Positions 1 to 12,300 of a stretch of 64,000 nucleotides of DNA are shown one piece after another. Both the position numbers and the translations under genes were made by a program. Source of the DNA: Siphonodentalium dalli (taxonomy: Eukaryota; Mollusca; Scaphopoda; Gadilida; Siphonodentaliidae); the NCBI GenBank assembly GCA_032622095.1, contig CP136069.1:202724690-202788689 (forward strand). Reading direction: 5' to 3'. Within the stretch, counting starts at the first letter, position 1. Every line of letters starts with the position of its first letter. The notes beneath the pieces are model-generated. The model ran no database searches, was not told the DNA's origin, and saw nothing but the letters and a program-made list of their open reading frames with translations.

Positions 1-1480
1 GAAAGTGGGACAAACTGTGTGATGTCGTTTTCTCCGTTTATATACTAAGCCATTGAACATGATAAAGAGACGATGTCAGGAACAGAACAAGTTAAACACT
101 CCATCATAAGTCAATGGTGCGCAAAGTGTTGTCTTCGTGTGTTTGTCAAGAGTTATCTATCCTGAAAATAGCTAACTTGTGATATAACGTCTGCGCCTTT
201 CCGCGCGCGTCTTATTTGAAGATACGGGCGGCCTTCGGAGTGGGTATAGCTGTTAAAATAGTCACATCTATCCGCTAAAACCACCATAACAGACAGAATA
301 TTATATAATAGACACACATTGTTCTTATACCAATCGTAAATATCGCATATATTGCATGTTATTGTCACGTTTGTACGTTCTGTTATGTAAACAAACATAA
401 AAAAACGTTACAGAACAAATTGTTTATAGATAAACACTTGGAACTCCCGGATCGTCCAACGAATATGTTCCGTTGCGCTGTTGGAAGCTAAGATAAAATT
501 ATTGGCGCCATCAACAAATCGCATTCGAATCACACTAACTTTTAATTTAATCGACCCATTCTACTCGCTGTCATTTCAAATTCCAGCTAATCGATGATTG
601 GAATATGATCAGACAGAAAACGTGTACATAATAAATTGTTCTTGCAAAGCACCTAATACGCACACGCTTGACTATACCAAAAGATAACAAATCGGGGTTC
701 ACGATGAGATGGCTATTGGCATACAATCGCGACCACGGGAGGCACGCGTGGTTTCGATTGACTATCATATTTAATCTGAAGGGTAATAACTCTATAAAGA
801 ATGTACATTTACGAAATAACGGCGATTTGTATGAGAAATTGCAACACCACAATAGATCAACTCTGATGAAATATAAGTAAAATTCTTCTATAAGGTGGGT
901 GGGCTTGGGGGAGGTTTGTGTTACGCTCTATTAAAAAACTTCTTCAAATATTTCCGTTATTTCGTCAAAAACACTTCTTCAAAATATCTCCGTTATTTAG
1001 TTAATAAAAATAATTTCCTATTTCTATATTTCGTTCTATTTCGCCATTTCGCTGTATTTTTATTCCGCTATTTCGCTGTATTTTCCTATTTCGCTTTTTC
1101 GTTGTATTTCATATTTCGATAATTCGCTATATTTGACATATTATGGGATATGGAATTATATGATACCCTACATTCTGATATTCAATCGAACATCACGTGC
1201 CATCCGTGCTCGCGGTTAAATGCCACTAGCCATCCAATCGTGAACCACGATTACATATTGTTTGTTATCAAATCCTTGGCGTATTGGCTGTGCAAAGAGA
1301 TGAATATTTTTCAATCCAGTTAGTATTTTCTCCTAACCTATATATGGTAATACATACCAGATAAGGAATTTAATATATGATATTATCGTGAGTTGTAAGT
1401 TGCAGACGCGGCAATTAAGGTTTTTTTTTTACAACCGACGTACAATGCACGCGAATCTAAATAAAGAAATGGCGCAATAT
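1..1480. other. No gene recognised
   Basis: AT-rich sequence with short open frames on both strands that look like chance. Around 900-1130 there is a pyrimidine-rich stretch with loose repeats of TATTTCGCTGTATTT. The segment at about 300-400 shares short blocks (GTTATGTAAACAAAC and a 'TTCTTATACCAAT' block) with 13780-13870 and 38205-38305, so it is probably an old dispersed repeat. Confidence 0.4.
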
Positions 1481-1510
1481 CGTGTCTCTGCAACTCTGGA
1501 AATGAACAAT

Positions 1511-1777
1511 TCACTGGGCTTTTTGTGAGAAACTAAACAACACTCGACCTGAATTTTCTCTGACACAAACGTGTTTTGTGAATAATATATCATTCATATC
1601 ATCAGGATGGATAACTCTTGAGAAACCGAAGACAACACCTTCGGCGTCAATGACGTTTAACTGGAGTTGAACTGTGCCCTTCTTTGGGCAAATGCTTAAA
1701 TTGTTGATGTGATTTCCACTTGACGTCGTTAATTTTAATATATTAAAATATACCTTACGGTTCACATGATTGTGTCC
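1511..1777 (-). CDS. Unrecognised open stretch, possible exon or remnant
   Basis: A stop-to-stop frame of about 88 codons lacking an ATG near its start. It reads like protein (for example VIDAEGVVFGFSRVIHPDD), with balanced composition and an alternating hydrophobic pattern. No family is recognised and no convincing splice acceptor sits at its 5' side. It lies downstream of gene 1 on the same strand, so it could be an exon of a neighbouring gene, a degraded repeat, or chance. Confidence 0.2.
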   Translation of the reverse strand, partial: GHNHVNRKVYFNILKLTTSSGNHINNLSICPKKGTVQLQLNVIDAEGVVFGFSRVIHPDDMNDILFTKHVCVRENSGRVLFSFSQKAQ

Positions 1778-1878
1778 TCAAACTGACCAAAAAGTGTCCA
1801 GAAAAATAAATATAGCATATTTCAAAAATACAACTAAAACAGCCGGCATGCAATTCTTGAAATAGTGTGTCTGACATT

Positions 1879-1974
1879 TGCAGAATGAGGTCCCCAGGGG
1901 ATGAATTTAGTGACACTATATCCCGCACGGCCAGCTAGCATCACCAAACTCACCCTCTGGTGACCTCATTCTGC
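1879..1974. repeat. Hairpin repeat (GAATTTAGTGA family), copy 1
   Basis: Inverted arms starting GCAGAATGAGGTCCCCAG and ending CTGGTGACCTCATTCTGC around a short loop. The inner motif GAATTTAGTGA..CTAGC is shared with 2879-2900 and 3275-3350. Confidence 0.6.
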
Positions 1975-2367
1975 GTGAGGACCTCATTCTTCGTGGACCT
2001 CAACTACTATGGGAGACCTGTGAACATATTGAAGTTTCCCAGTTGAAGTTGGTAATGTTCACCCATTATATAGTCACCTCGATCATGCACTTTATCATCT
2101 GCACATTATAGGGGATATAGAAACTGAACATCATTACATGTACATTATCTTGCAAGCATGTTTCAGTCTTGAACTATCACTGTGATTATTTATTCCAAAT
2201 TAAATGTAGATGTAGATGTTTTATGTACATAATAGATATATTACAAGATAATAATTCAGAACAATTCAAAATGGCATAACCAGTTTACGTTGTCTTCCTT
2301 GTAAGTTTCATAGATCATTCACCAACGGCGTAATGGAAATATTTTATATTTAGTATTTTAATATTTA

Positions 2368-2822
2368 AATGTACTCAATCCGACCATACGCTCCTGAATT
2401 ACTATTTCTTTGGGTCCGGGAGTACAGAATATTTGATTCGAGTCGAAGAACCCACCCATCAAAGCTCAGAGTGATCAGATATCGATTTTTGAAGTTTGTT
2501 ATTTATATTATTTGTGGCCCAGAAACACGCCGTCAAAAGGATGGTATCGGTCAACATTGCGGACGATAATGGATAACTCTAAAATCAAGTGGTTATTATT
2601 ACCACTTGATTTTAGAGTTATCCATCTTCATCCGCAATTTGTCCGTTTGACCGTGTGTTTCTGGGCCAATTATTAGTACACATCTCGAGAAATAACAAAC
2701 TTAAAAAATCAAAATCGGATCACTGACGTTTGATGGGTGGGTTCCTCGACTCGAATCAAATATTTTTTACCCCCGAAGCCAAAGAAATAGTAATTTAGGA
2801 GCGTCCGATCGGATTGGGTACC
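2368..2822. repeat. Foldback element, about 225-bp arms
   Basis: Two imperfect inverted arms (2368-2592 and 2600-2822) meet at a tight centre reading ACTTGATTTTAGAGTTATCC on the right. The outer ends carry TACTCAATCCGACCATACGC and its counterpart. A solo right-arm end recurs at 37968-38050, so this is a dispersed family. Confidence 0.75.
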
Positions 2823-3274
2823 TTGAACACAAATGGCTTGAGTGTGGGATTAGGGTAACCTTGCTCTATTGTTGCTGGTGAATTTAGTGATGCTAGCTCG
2901 CTGTGAGGGATAGTTTCATTAAATCCACGTATGTGAACTCCATTCCTCATATTTTCAGCTCAATATTATCAGGCCTGATTGAACACTGAACAATGATGAA
3001 CGATAAAAATATATTCATATTTATCAAGCGTTCTTAATTAATTAATTAGAACCACTAGTTATAGACAATGATGTGTTGGGTAGCATCTCTAAATTCACTC
3101 TCTGTGAGTATTGTGATGTGCACCAATTAGCTACATCGTTTATGCAATATTTCGTCTGCTAATTGTTTTGAAATTAAACTAAAAACAGATAGAAAGTTTG
3201 TGAACAAGTTTCTAAATAAACTGAAAAATTGTTAATTTGATAATAAATAAACTTTTCAGAGAAGATGAGGCCTA

Positions 3275-3350
3275 AACAGATATGAGGTCCCCAGAGGGTG
3301 AATTTAGTGACGCTAGCCACTGCCCGAGGTAGCGTCACTAAATTCAACCT
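3275..3350. repeat. Hairpin repeat (GAATTTAGTGA family), copy 2
   Basis: GGTGAATTTAGTGACGCTAGC on the left pairs with GGTAGCGTCACTAAATTC on the right around a short loop. A third, weaker relative lies near 2879-2930. Confidence 0.55.
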
Positions 3351-3461
3351 ATGTGAACCTTTGCAAATTTCCGGCACCATATTCTCAGGTCTGTGTTCAA
3401 TACACATTTCTATATTCGTTCTTAGATATGAACTTTGTCTTCGTTGGATTTGTGTTTGAAT

Positions 3462-3467
3462 TTTATT
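3462..3467 (-). promoter_or_regulatory. Candidate polyadenylation signal of gene 1
   Basis: AATAAA on the minus strand about 170 nt after the gene 1 stop codon. It is the nearest canonical hexamer. The position is plausible but there is no transcript evidence. Confidence 0.4.
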
Positions 3468-3637
3468 TTTTTTAAATCATCTATAAAGTTCACATATGGT
3501 ATTTCTAACATAATCCACAAAAAGTAATTAATCTTAAAATGTTTCATCGTTCGGTTGCTGTGATTACTAATATTAGAAAACAGAATCCTTTGTTTCCACT
3601 CCATCAAAGTTTGGAGGAAATGGGTCCATAAAGCCAT

Positions 3638-3929
3638 TCATACGTCAGACACATGTGTTGCTACTGCACCCTCCTGTCTATTGTTAACATGTCTGTGTGG
3701 GTCCCTGTGTCCTCTTTGTGGGTCTCTGTGTCCTCTTTGTGTGACTATGTGTGCTGTATTTGAGTCTTTATATGCCGTCGGTGGGTCCAGATGTGTTGTG
3801 CTCGTCGGCGTTGGAACAAATGTGACTTCCGGTGTCTGACTTATCTCCTCTTCTGTTTGAAGAGGATCGGTGACGTCATGATCTAAAAGCGAGTTCCGCC
3901 ATGCTGCTCTTCTCGTTTTCCTCTTTTTC
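3638..3929 (-). CDS. Gene 1 exon 7: cytoplasmic tail and stop
   Basis: The acceptor is TTTTCAAG before 3929; the stop is TGA at 3640-3638. The phase-2 junction yields an unbroken basic run (RRRKKRKTRR) at the inner membrane face. It is followed by an acidic, Ser/Thr/Pro-rich tail with a TAYKDS tyrosine site and a small internal repeat of RGHRDP. About 97 residues are encoded here. No catalytic domain is visible. A 150-bp hairpin (3972-4120) lies in the intron just before this exon. Confidence 0.72.
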
Positions 3930-6253
3930 CTTGAAAACGAATTGGAACACATTATTTATCACATAATTATAAGGTATCTCACACTCGTCCTATTTTATAC
4001 GTAATTTATCAACCTCGTCCACTAAATTCTATTTGAGCCTCGGTAAACCTCGGCTCAAATCGAATTTAGTGAACTCGGTTAATAAATTCCGTATAAAATA
4101 GAAACTCATGTGAGATCCTCTATATATGAACCACAATGTCAACATACGGGTATTACTACTAACATTTTGAATCAGGGTCGTACGACATGGGTGTTTAGGC
4201 TCACCTTTAGGGCCAAGTCTCACTTCTCAACTGTATTCAAAATACACGCCTGGAATAATATGAGTTTGTTTGAAGTTTCACACTAAAAATAGATAGACAT
4301 TGTCCTAAAAATTTTATTAGTGTCAAATTTGTTTGTTTTAGTCCAAAAGTCGCCTGTTTTCCTACAGTTGAAAAACAGTCCAATCTTAGGGGATTGGAAA
4401 TTGCCTATCGTTGCAAAGATTGGGATCCCAGTTGGAAATTCAAGGAGATGCAAAGTGGACTTCCGGAATTTGGAAATTTTGTTGAAGTTGTAAATTTTAA
4501 GCTAAACCTTTTGACAAATATTGTGATTGAATAATTATTATGATATAGCCCTTGTTTCAATCAAGGTTATGAAATTATAACAGAAAAGTTTGAAGACAAA
4601 GTGTATTGTATAATTTTGCATCACAGTGTGTGGATATAACTCTATACACGGTTATAACTTCATAAACTTAGACGACACAATATTATTTCCAAAATAATTA
4701 CAGTGATACAGCATAGTTATCGGTACATCTAAATGGTCAAATTGTTCATTCAGACGTGTAATTGATGCACGTGAAATAGCACTAAGCACAACTCTGCTTA
4801 AACGGATTCAAAACCTTAAAAAATCAGATCCCATATTAAACTGCATACAATCAGATCCCATTTAAACCTGCGTACAACCATATCCCATATTAAGCTGCGT
4901 ACAATCAGATCCCATTTTAACCTGCGTACATTCATATCCCATTTTATCCTAAAACAATCAGATCCCATTTTAACCTGCGTACAATCAGATCCCTTTTAAC
5001 CTGCGTACATTCATATCCCATTTTAACCCGCGTACAATCAGATCCCATTTTAACCCGCGTACAATCAGATCCCATTTTAACATGCATACAATCAGATCCC
5101 ATTTAACCTGCGTACAACCAGATCCCATTTTCATCTCACATAATGCTGGGCCACCTGCGCAAACATTTTCAAATATCTGATTGTAACAGTAGTGGCTACT
5201 TTACCGTTGTCCGTCAATTGATGCTGATGACATAGTTCAATAAACATATGGTTTACACATAAACGCGAGGCAGCCAAATATAATAACAATGACGACCAGA
5301 TCACAAGCTAGCCATCAATTAAGAACTGGTATGTTGTGGTCCACCTTAGAATATCCAACTTCACCACAATTTCCAAATTCGAGAAGATCAATTTGAACCC
5401 CCCCCCCCTTGAGTTTTCAACTGGGATCCCAAGCTTTGCAACGATAAATATATCACTGCGCTTGTGGTAAACGGTGATGCATTTCGTAAGTGTTTTGTTG
5501 TTCACATCCTAGTACACTTTTGCCAAAGATCTCGACGAATTGTCTAAAAAAAAATGCTAGATAAATTGACCAGATTGTGAACACAGCATTATTTAGTTTG
5601 CGCACATTTATATAATACTAACCTTCTGCGATGAATTAAGAGAAACCCTGCTGCGCAGATGATTATGCAACCAGCCGTGCAACATAACACTATGGCTATT
5701 GTCACCCCGGATATGTTTACTGCAAATAGAACATTGATACAAATTAGTGGTAACGTGGCCAGAAGGTGTTCTCGCTGAGGTTGCCATCTTCGATTTTATT
5801 ACCCCTTTAACTAATAACCCATAATCCAATTCTCGTATATTTCAATTGCAGCCGTTCCTATGTATTAGAATGTCCCAACTGATACATGTACCTCACATAG
5901 AATCGTGTCAGATTCTGAAACTTTTGAACATCGTCAAGCACAAAATTAAAAATATCTTCGTTCCTCCCGATCTCACCTTATATTTCAAGAGTGAGTGGGT
6001 AGGTGGGAATTGTTTGTTTTTATTTCTGCAAGAAGCCACTGTATAATTATATGTATTCAGCGATTTATTCCAGAAACGCATGTACCAGAAGAAACCCAAG
6101 TAAACATTATTCCAATTAACATACGTTTATGTTGATATTGATATAAAAATATATGATAAAAATTATCAACTGGTGTTTTTCCCACAGAACCAATATGAGG
6201 TCATGTCCCGATTTTTTAATGATCAATATCTAAGATTTCAAAACATGAGTTAG

Positions 6254-6313
<60 letters not shown>

Positions 6314-9300
6314 TAACAATGATGTATGTATGTCATTCTAGGTAACATAGAATTGGTTGTCCATACATTTAGTATTATTTCATATGAGCATCGTACTGAC
6401 TGGAAATAAAATAAATATTTCTACAAGAGGCCAATACAATATTTTCCGTAGGGAGGTTTTTTTTAGGTTACACTGCTGTAAATACGGTTCGGATTGACAT
6501 CTAGTGGATGCGGGAGGAGAGAATATATAGGAGAGAATAAATAGATAGAACCACATGAGTGTCTGGATTTTGACGAAATTATCGCACGAGATTTGTTAGC
6601 GGAGCGATACCTCGAGTGCGGGACACAGTCCCACACGAGAGGTATCGCGTTCCGCCAACAAATCGAGTGCGATAATTCGTCAAAATCCAGACACTCATGC
6701 GGTTCTATTTTTATTACATATCTCCGTATCATAGTAAATTGACTCACAATCGTACATCTCCGGTACAGAAAATGTGAATTTAATTGAGTTTTAACACTGA
6801 ATGAAATAGTTCCGTCGACAGATTGCACTAGTGCGATTCTGAGAATTATCACACGCCTGGAAACTCGTGCTATCGTGCGAATTACGTTGATAGATATGTA
6901 ATACAATAGACACTGGGCCCTGATTTGTCAATAGCCTTGTGTGCTTTTTACTTTAAAAAATCATCACACCTCTTCCCTATAATTTCCCATAGGTAACATA
7001 GGCATTGGCACAGGAATTAACCCTTTGTAGTGAATTTTGTTGTGTGATCTAAGATATGACATTATTTTTTAGTGGGGTTCTGACACTAGTTACGAACACA
7101 CAATATTTAAAGGTGAATTCTCTGCTAGACGGACATGAAATTTTTGCATAAAAAGTTTCCGCAAATGTCAATCTTTCAGATTTAAAGAAAAATTTGGACC
7201 TAGGATTTATATTGTAAACATTATACACTAAAACGTTTGCACTGAGGCCTATGGAAAACATTTACACCAGTCACGTGACCAGTGTAACCCAGAGGGTAGG
7301 TATGGTCATGGGGAAACAACGCAACTTTTCAATGGAAGGGGAATAACTATATATTAATCTGAATTATGCTAAATTCTGGGAGCGAAACGGGAGAAATGGT
7401 TCTATGATTTCAGCTATTTTCTATTATTCTGTGGGAACCTTCTGGGACACAGACGTTCCAAATGGTGATGAATTATAGTAATTTAATCATAGTTTATATC
7501 ATAGATTGTTATTAAAACCGTATATCAAGGCACTATAAAAATATTCGGTGAATCAAAAATAAATGGGCCATTAACAGAAGTATCAATGAAACTATAGACG
7601 GCATTTTATCAAATATTTAATTTCAAAACGAAAATTAGGAGTTGTGTTTTACTTCTACAGGAGACCACTAGAGATATGCATTGAGAGATTTCTTCCAGAA
7701 ATGTGTGTGCCTGAAGAAACCCCTGTAAACAGTGTTCGTAGTAACAAGACACATATGATGATATTGAGACAAAGAATTGGACCAAATTGTACACTAGTGT
7801 TTCGCCCCACATAGACAACATGAGATCTTTTCCTGATTGTTTTAAGGACTATAGATACTCAAGTTATAGAGCATGCAGTAGTAGAATACAGGTGACACAA
7901 GAGTATTTACTGCAAAAGTTATTTCTTAAAGAAAGGAACAGCAAAATATTTGTTCATTAAACCACATATGTGACCCGCCATATCAAATCCAGTCGTAAGT
8001 CGGGATTTTTTGTACCCTGTGCCAATGCATTCTCTTATATATGCGAGTCGACCATAGGTCGCCTCGCATATATAAGAGAATGCATTGGCCTAACAATTTT
8101 TTACAATTTTAATAATTTTTTCTTGTATTCTTTAACAATTTTATAATTTCACCCATACAGAGCCCCAGACAAACATGAGCAGATGACACTCTTATATATG
8201 CTTCTATATATGTGTGGGGCTCCCTGCAGGGTAATGGATGTTTTTTATTTTATGTCCTAAAAATTGTAATAAACATTTATTTTAAAAAAATGATAAAAAA
8301 TTGTTAGGCCAATGCATTCTCTTATATATGCGAGGCGACCTATGGTCGACTCGCATATATAAGAGAATGCATTGGCACAGGGTAAAAAAAAGTTATTTCT
8401 TAAAGAAGGAACAGCACAATATTTCAATTGACCATACTTAGATCATAATAGTTGAAGAATTGCTGGTAGCATTGAAAAAAATATTCCTCTGTAGAAAAAC
8501 TACTTCTGTCGAAAGAAAAAAAATTCACCTAAGCACATGTTTACCTCAGAGATAGGCAACTTGAAATTTTAGATTGCTAATGTTGATATAAACTTTCAGT
8601 TTCCTGCGAAAAACTAGAAAAATTTATAATATTTAGCAAAGATTCACAAATAATTTATGGCCGTCTCAATGTTTCCATATACCATATAACTTTGGTGGAA
8701 ATCGGGGGTAAAATATACTTTATCAATGTTGGTGTCCCTCCCCTCCTTGCAACCCTGACTTTTGACATATTTAAACCACACAATTAGACACCTGATATCA
8801 TGAAGATGATCCTGTATAAGTTTGGTGGTAATCGGCGACTAAACAAATTCTTATCAAATTTAGAGCCCCACCCCATCTCTCATCAGACGACTCCAATTTG
8901 GCGTCTTTAAATCGCACGATTAGATTCCTCGTATCATGGAGAAGAATGTGTATCAATTTGGTGGAAATCGACGATACAAATAGTTTTGATCAATGCTGGT
9001 ACACCGGTCCCCCTCAGTGCACTCCTGATTCGAATGAGGCCACTTTTGACAGAGTAAAGCCACACAATTAGACTCCTGATATCATGAGATGAATATGTAT
9101 CAGTTTGGCGGTAATCGGCGATCAGACTAACTATTATCAAATGTAGTGCCCCCATTCTCTCATCCAAACGGTACCAATGTGGCGTCTTTAAATAACACCA
9201 TTACATTCTTTGTATCACGGAGAAGAATGTGCATCAATTTGGTAGAAATCGCCGCTAAAAATTTGTTATCAATGTTGGTGTCCCGCTCCCCTTCAGTGCA

Positions 9301-12300
9301 TCCCTGACTTTAACGGCGCCACTTTTACATTGTTTAAACCACACCATTTGATTTATAATATCATAGAGATGATTATTTAGAAGTTTGGTGGAAATCGGCA
9401 ACAAGATATGTTACTGCCCCTCACCCTTTTCTGCCGCTGACAACAGCATCACTTTAGACAATTCTAACCCGCACCAGTGTCTTCCTCTTAAAAAGATACC
9501 CCTGTTTTGGTCCCTTTGGTGCCTTCTAGATTATCCCCTGTAAATTGCTATAAAACACAAACAGACAGCTAGACATACATTCGCAAATATAGATATAGAT
9601 CTGGTAGAAAAGGGACAAAACTTGGTGGTTGATTCCCCCCTACACAAAGAAAACCTGGCGCGACCACCCGGTGTATATACATGTTACGTGCAGTCTCCTT
9701 TGCAGTCTAAATTGTTGGCTGAAAGTCGGACAAATATTCAACTGTTGGTCCAAAAATATACATAATTTTACGTACCGTCTCTTTCGCAGTCGCCCCCTGT
9801 CTATTCTCCGAGGCAACCCTTCACACAGGCTGCATTCCCTTGAAGACATCCACCTGCGGCACAGTTGGGGCTGCATTCGTAATCGCACATATCGCCATGG
9901 AAACCAGACATACAGCCATGTATGCACGATCCGTTATTCTGGTAGCATATGCCAGATACGTTAATATTAACGTTACAGTTCCTTGAACAATTTTCAGAAC
10001 AAGACATGCCATAAAATCCTAATCCGATGCAACCCTTCACACAGGCTGCATTCCCTTGGAGACATCCACCTGCGGCGCAGTTGAGGCTGCATTCGTAATC
10101 GCACATATCGCCATGGAAACCAGACATACAGCCATGTATGCACGATCCGTTATTCTGGTAGCATATGCCAGATACGTTAATATTAACGTTACAGTTCCTT
10201 GAACAATTTTCAGAACAAGACATGCCATAAAATCCTAATCCGATGCAACCCTTCACACAGGCTGCATTCCCTTGGAGACATCCACCTGCGGCGCAGTTGA
10301 GGCTGCATTCGTGATCGCACATATCGCCATGGAAACCAGACATACATCCATGTATGCACGATCCGTTATTTTGGTAGCAAACGCCAGATACGCTAATATT
10401 AACGTTACAGTTCCTTGAACAATTTTCAGAACAAGACACGCCATAAAATCCTAATTCGCAACCGGAAAGGCACACACCAGAGATCGAACACGCATCGTCC
10501 ATACAAGAATCGCACATGTATTCACAATAACGCCCGTGCTTTCCATTTGTACAGCTGATGCAAGCACCGCTTTCTTGATCACAAACTCTGCTTCCAGTAC
10601 CATCAATGCCGCACCGATCACTGCAGGTATCTTCGCAGGATGAACCTTGCAAGAAATAGAATAATAGTCAAATGTGTAAACAACTTATGTAGTCTCATGG
10701 ACTTGTGGGATTAAGGCAGCGCATGCGCAGAGATTGAAATATATATTTAAGAAACAGATTCGATCGGTGCTCACTTGATATTGAAGGTAGTTTCTTTGGT
10801 TCTTTTTGAAGAGGCAGTTGATGGTGCCGGCGGATTTATTGTTTCAATGTTGCTCAAATTGGGGTATTAGAGACCCGAACCGCACATTTTGTGTTCTGTC
10901 ACATTAATGGCAATCACAAAGGTTCCAATTGCCTACATCTTTCCTAACCAGGTTTATGATATGTGACCCGCCATATCAAATCCAGTCGGAAGTCGGGATT
11001 TTTTACCCTGTGCTAATGCATTCTCTTATATATGCGAGTCGACCATAGGTCGCCTCGCATATATAAGAGAATGCATTGGCCTAACAATTTTTTACAATTT
11101 TAATAATTTGTTCTTGTATTCTTTAACAATTTTATAATTTCACCCATACAGAGCCCCAGACAAACATGAGCAGACGACACTCTTATATATGCTTCTTTAT
11201 ATGTGTGGGGCTCCCTGCAGGGTAATGGATGTTTTTTATTTTATGTACTAAAAATTGTAAGAAACATTTATTTAAAAAACATGATAAAAAATTGTTAGGC
11301 CAATGCATTCTCTTATATATGCGAGGCGACCTATGGTCGACTCGCATATATAAGAGAATGCATTGGCACAGGGTAAAACAATCCCGACTTCCGACTGGAT
11401 TTGATATGGCGGGTCACATATAATTAAGCTAGCTGATCACTTCTGAAAATAATCACATGTTTCCACTGATGTTAGACATTCCTGAACCCAAAATTGGGTC
11501 GGCCCTCTGTGGAATGCCAACTTTTTGTACCTATATTTGTATGCACAATCCAAAAATATATTAGTGGTTCAGATGCACATCCAAGGTTTATTCCGACTAA
11601 TACAACTCTGCACCACACGTTAGACAGTATATTGGCCTCATTTCGGGATCACTGGGGGTTGAGTTGTCGGCGCTTAAAATTTCAATTTACAGCATCTCAC
11701 CTTAAAATCATATCTTCTCATATTGGACATTAAATCCAAAATACAATTCATATAAAATATTCTAGAGTATTGCTACTTAATATTGTATTCTATCTTGTGT
11801 GATGTATTTTGAATTGCTGGGGCACAGAAGGCGTGTGGATAGATACTGTTCAGACAAAAGGGGTATTTGGGGGTAATATTTTCCCATATGAACAGTTTTC
11901 TCAGGTAGAATCAATGACCGATGAGTTATACCAAAGAAAGACGATTTAACCCTTTACCCAACAAACCGGCCAAAACCGGCCAAATAAAGCTTCAACAGCC
12001 TAAAATATCTTCGGTCTGTCTCAATAGAACCATACACATATGGATATCATTGGAACCGGCTCCTTGACCACATTGTGATAGTTACAGCTATGCCATGTGC
12101 CAATGCATTCTCTTATATATGCGAGTCGACCATAGGTCGCCTCGCATATATAAGAGAATGCATTGGCCTAAAAAATAAAAATTAACACTTTTTACCATTT
12201 TTTCTTACATTCTTTAACAATTTTATAATTTTTAATGTGTTAAGCCAATGCATTCTCTTATATATGCGAGGCGACCTATGGTCGACTCGCATATATAAGA

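Noticed and set aside
6463-6906. A 147-codon minus-strand frame
   Set aside because: It spans a long palindrome inside a MITE; the frame and its mirror are both open because of the inverted repeat. No protein family fits.
10960-11420. Short frames with 'LGQCILLYMRGDLWSTRIYKRM' type peptide recurring at several MITEs
   Set aside because: They are translations of the palindromic MITE core and appear wherever the core appears. There is no independent evidence of coding.
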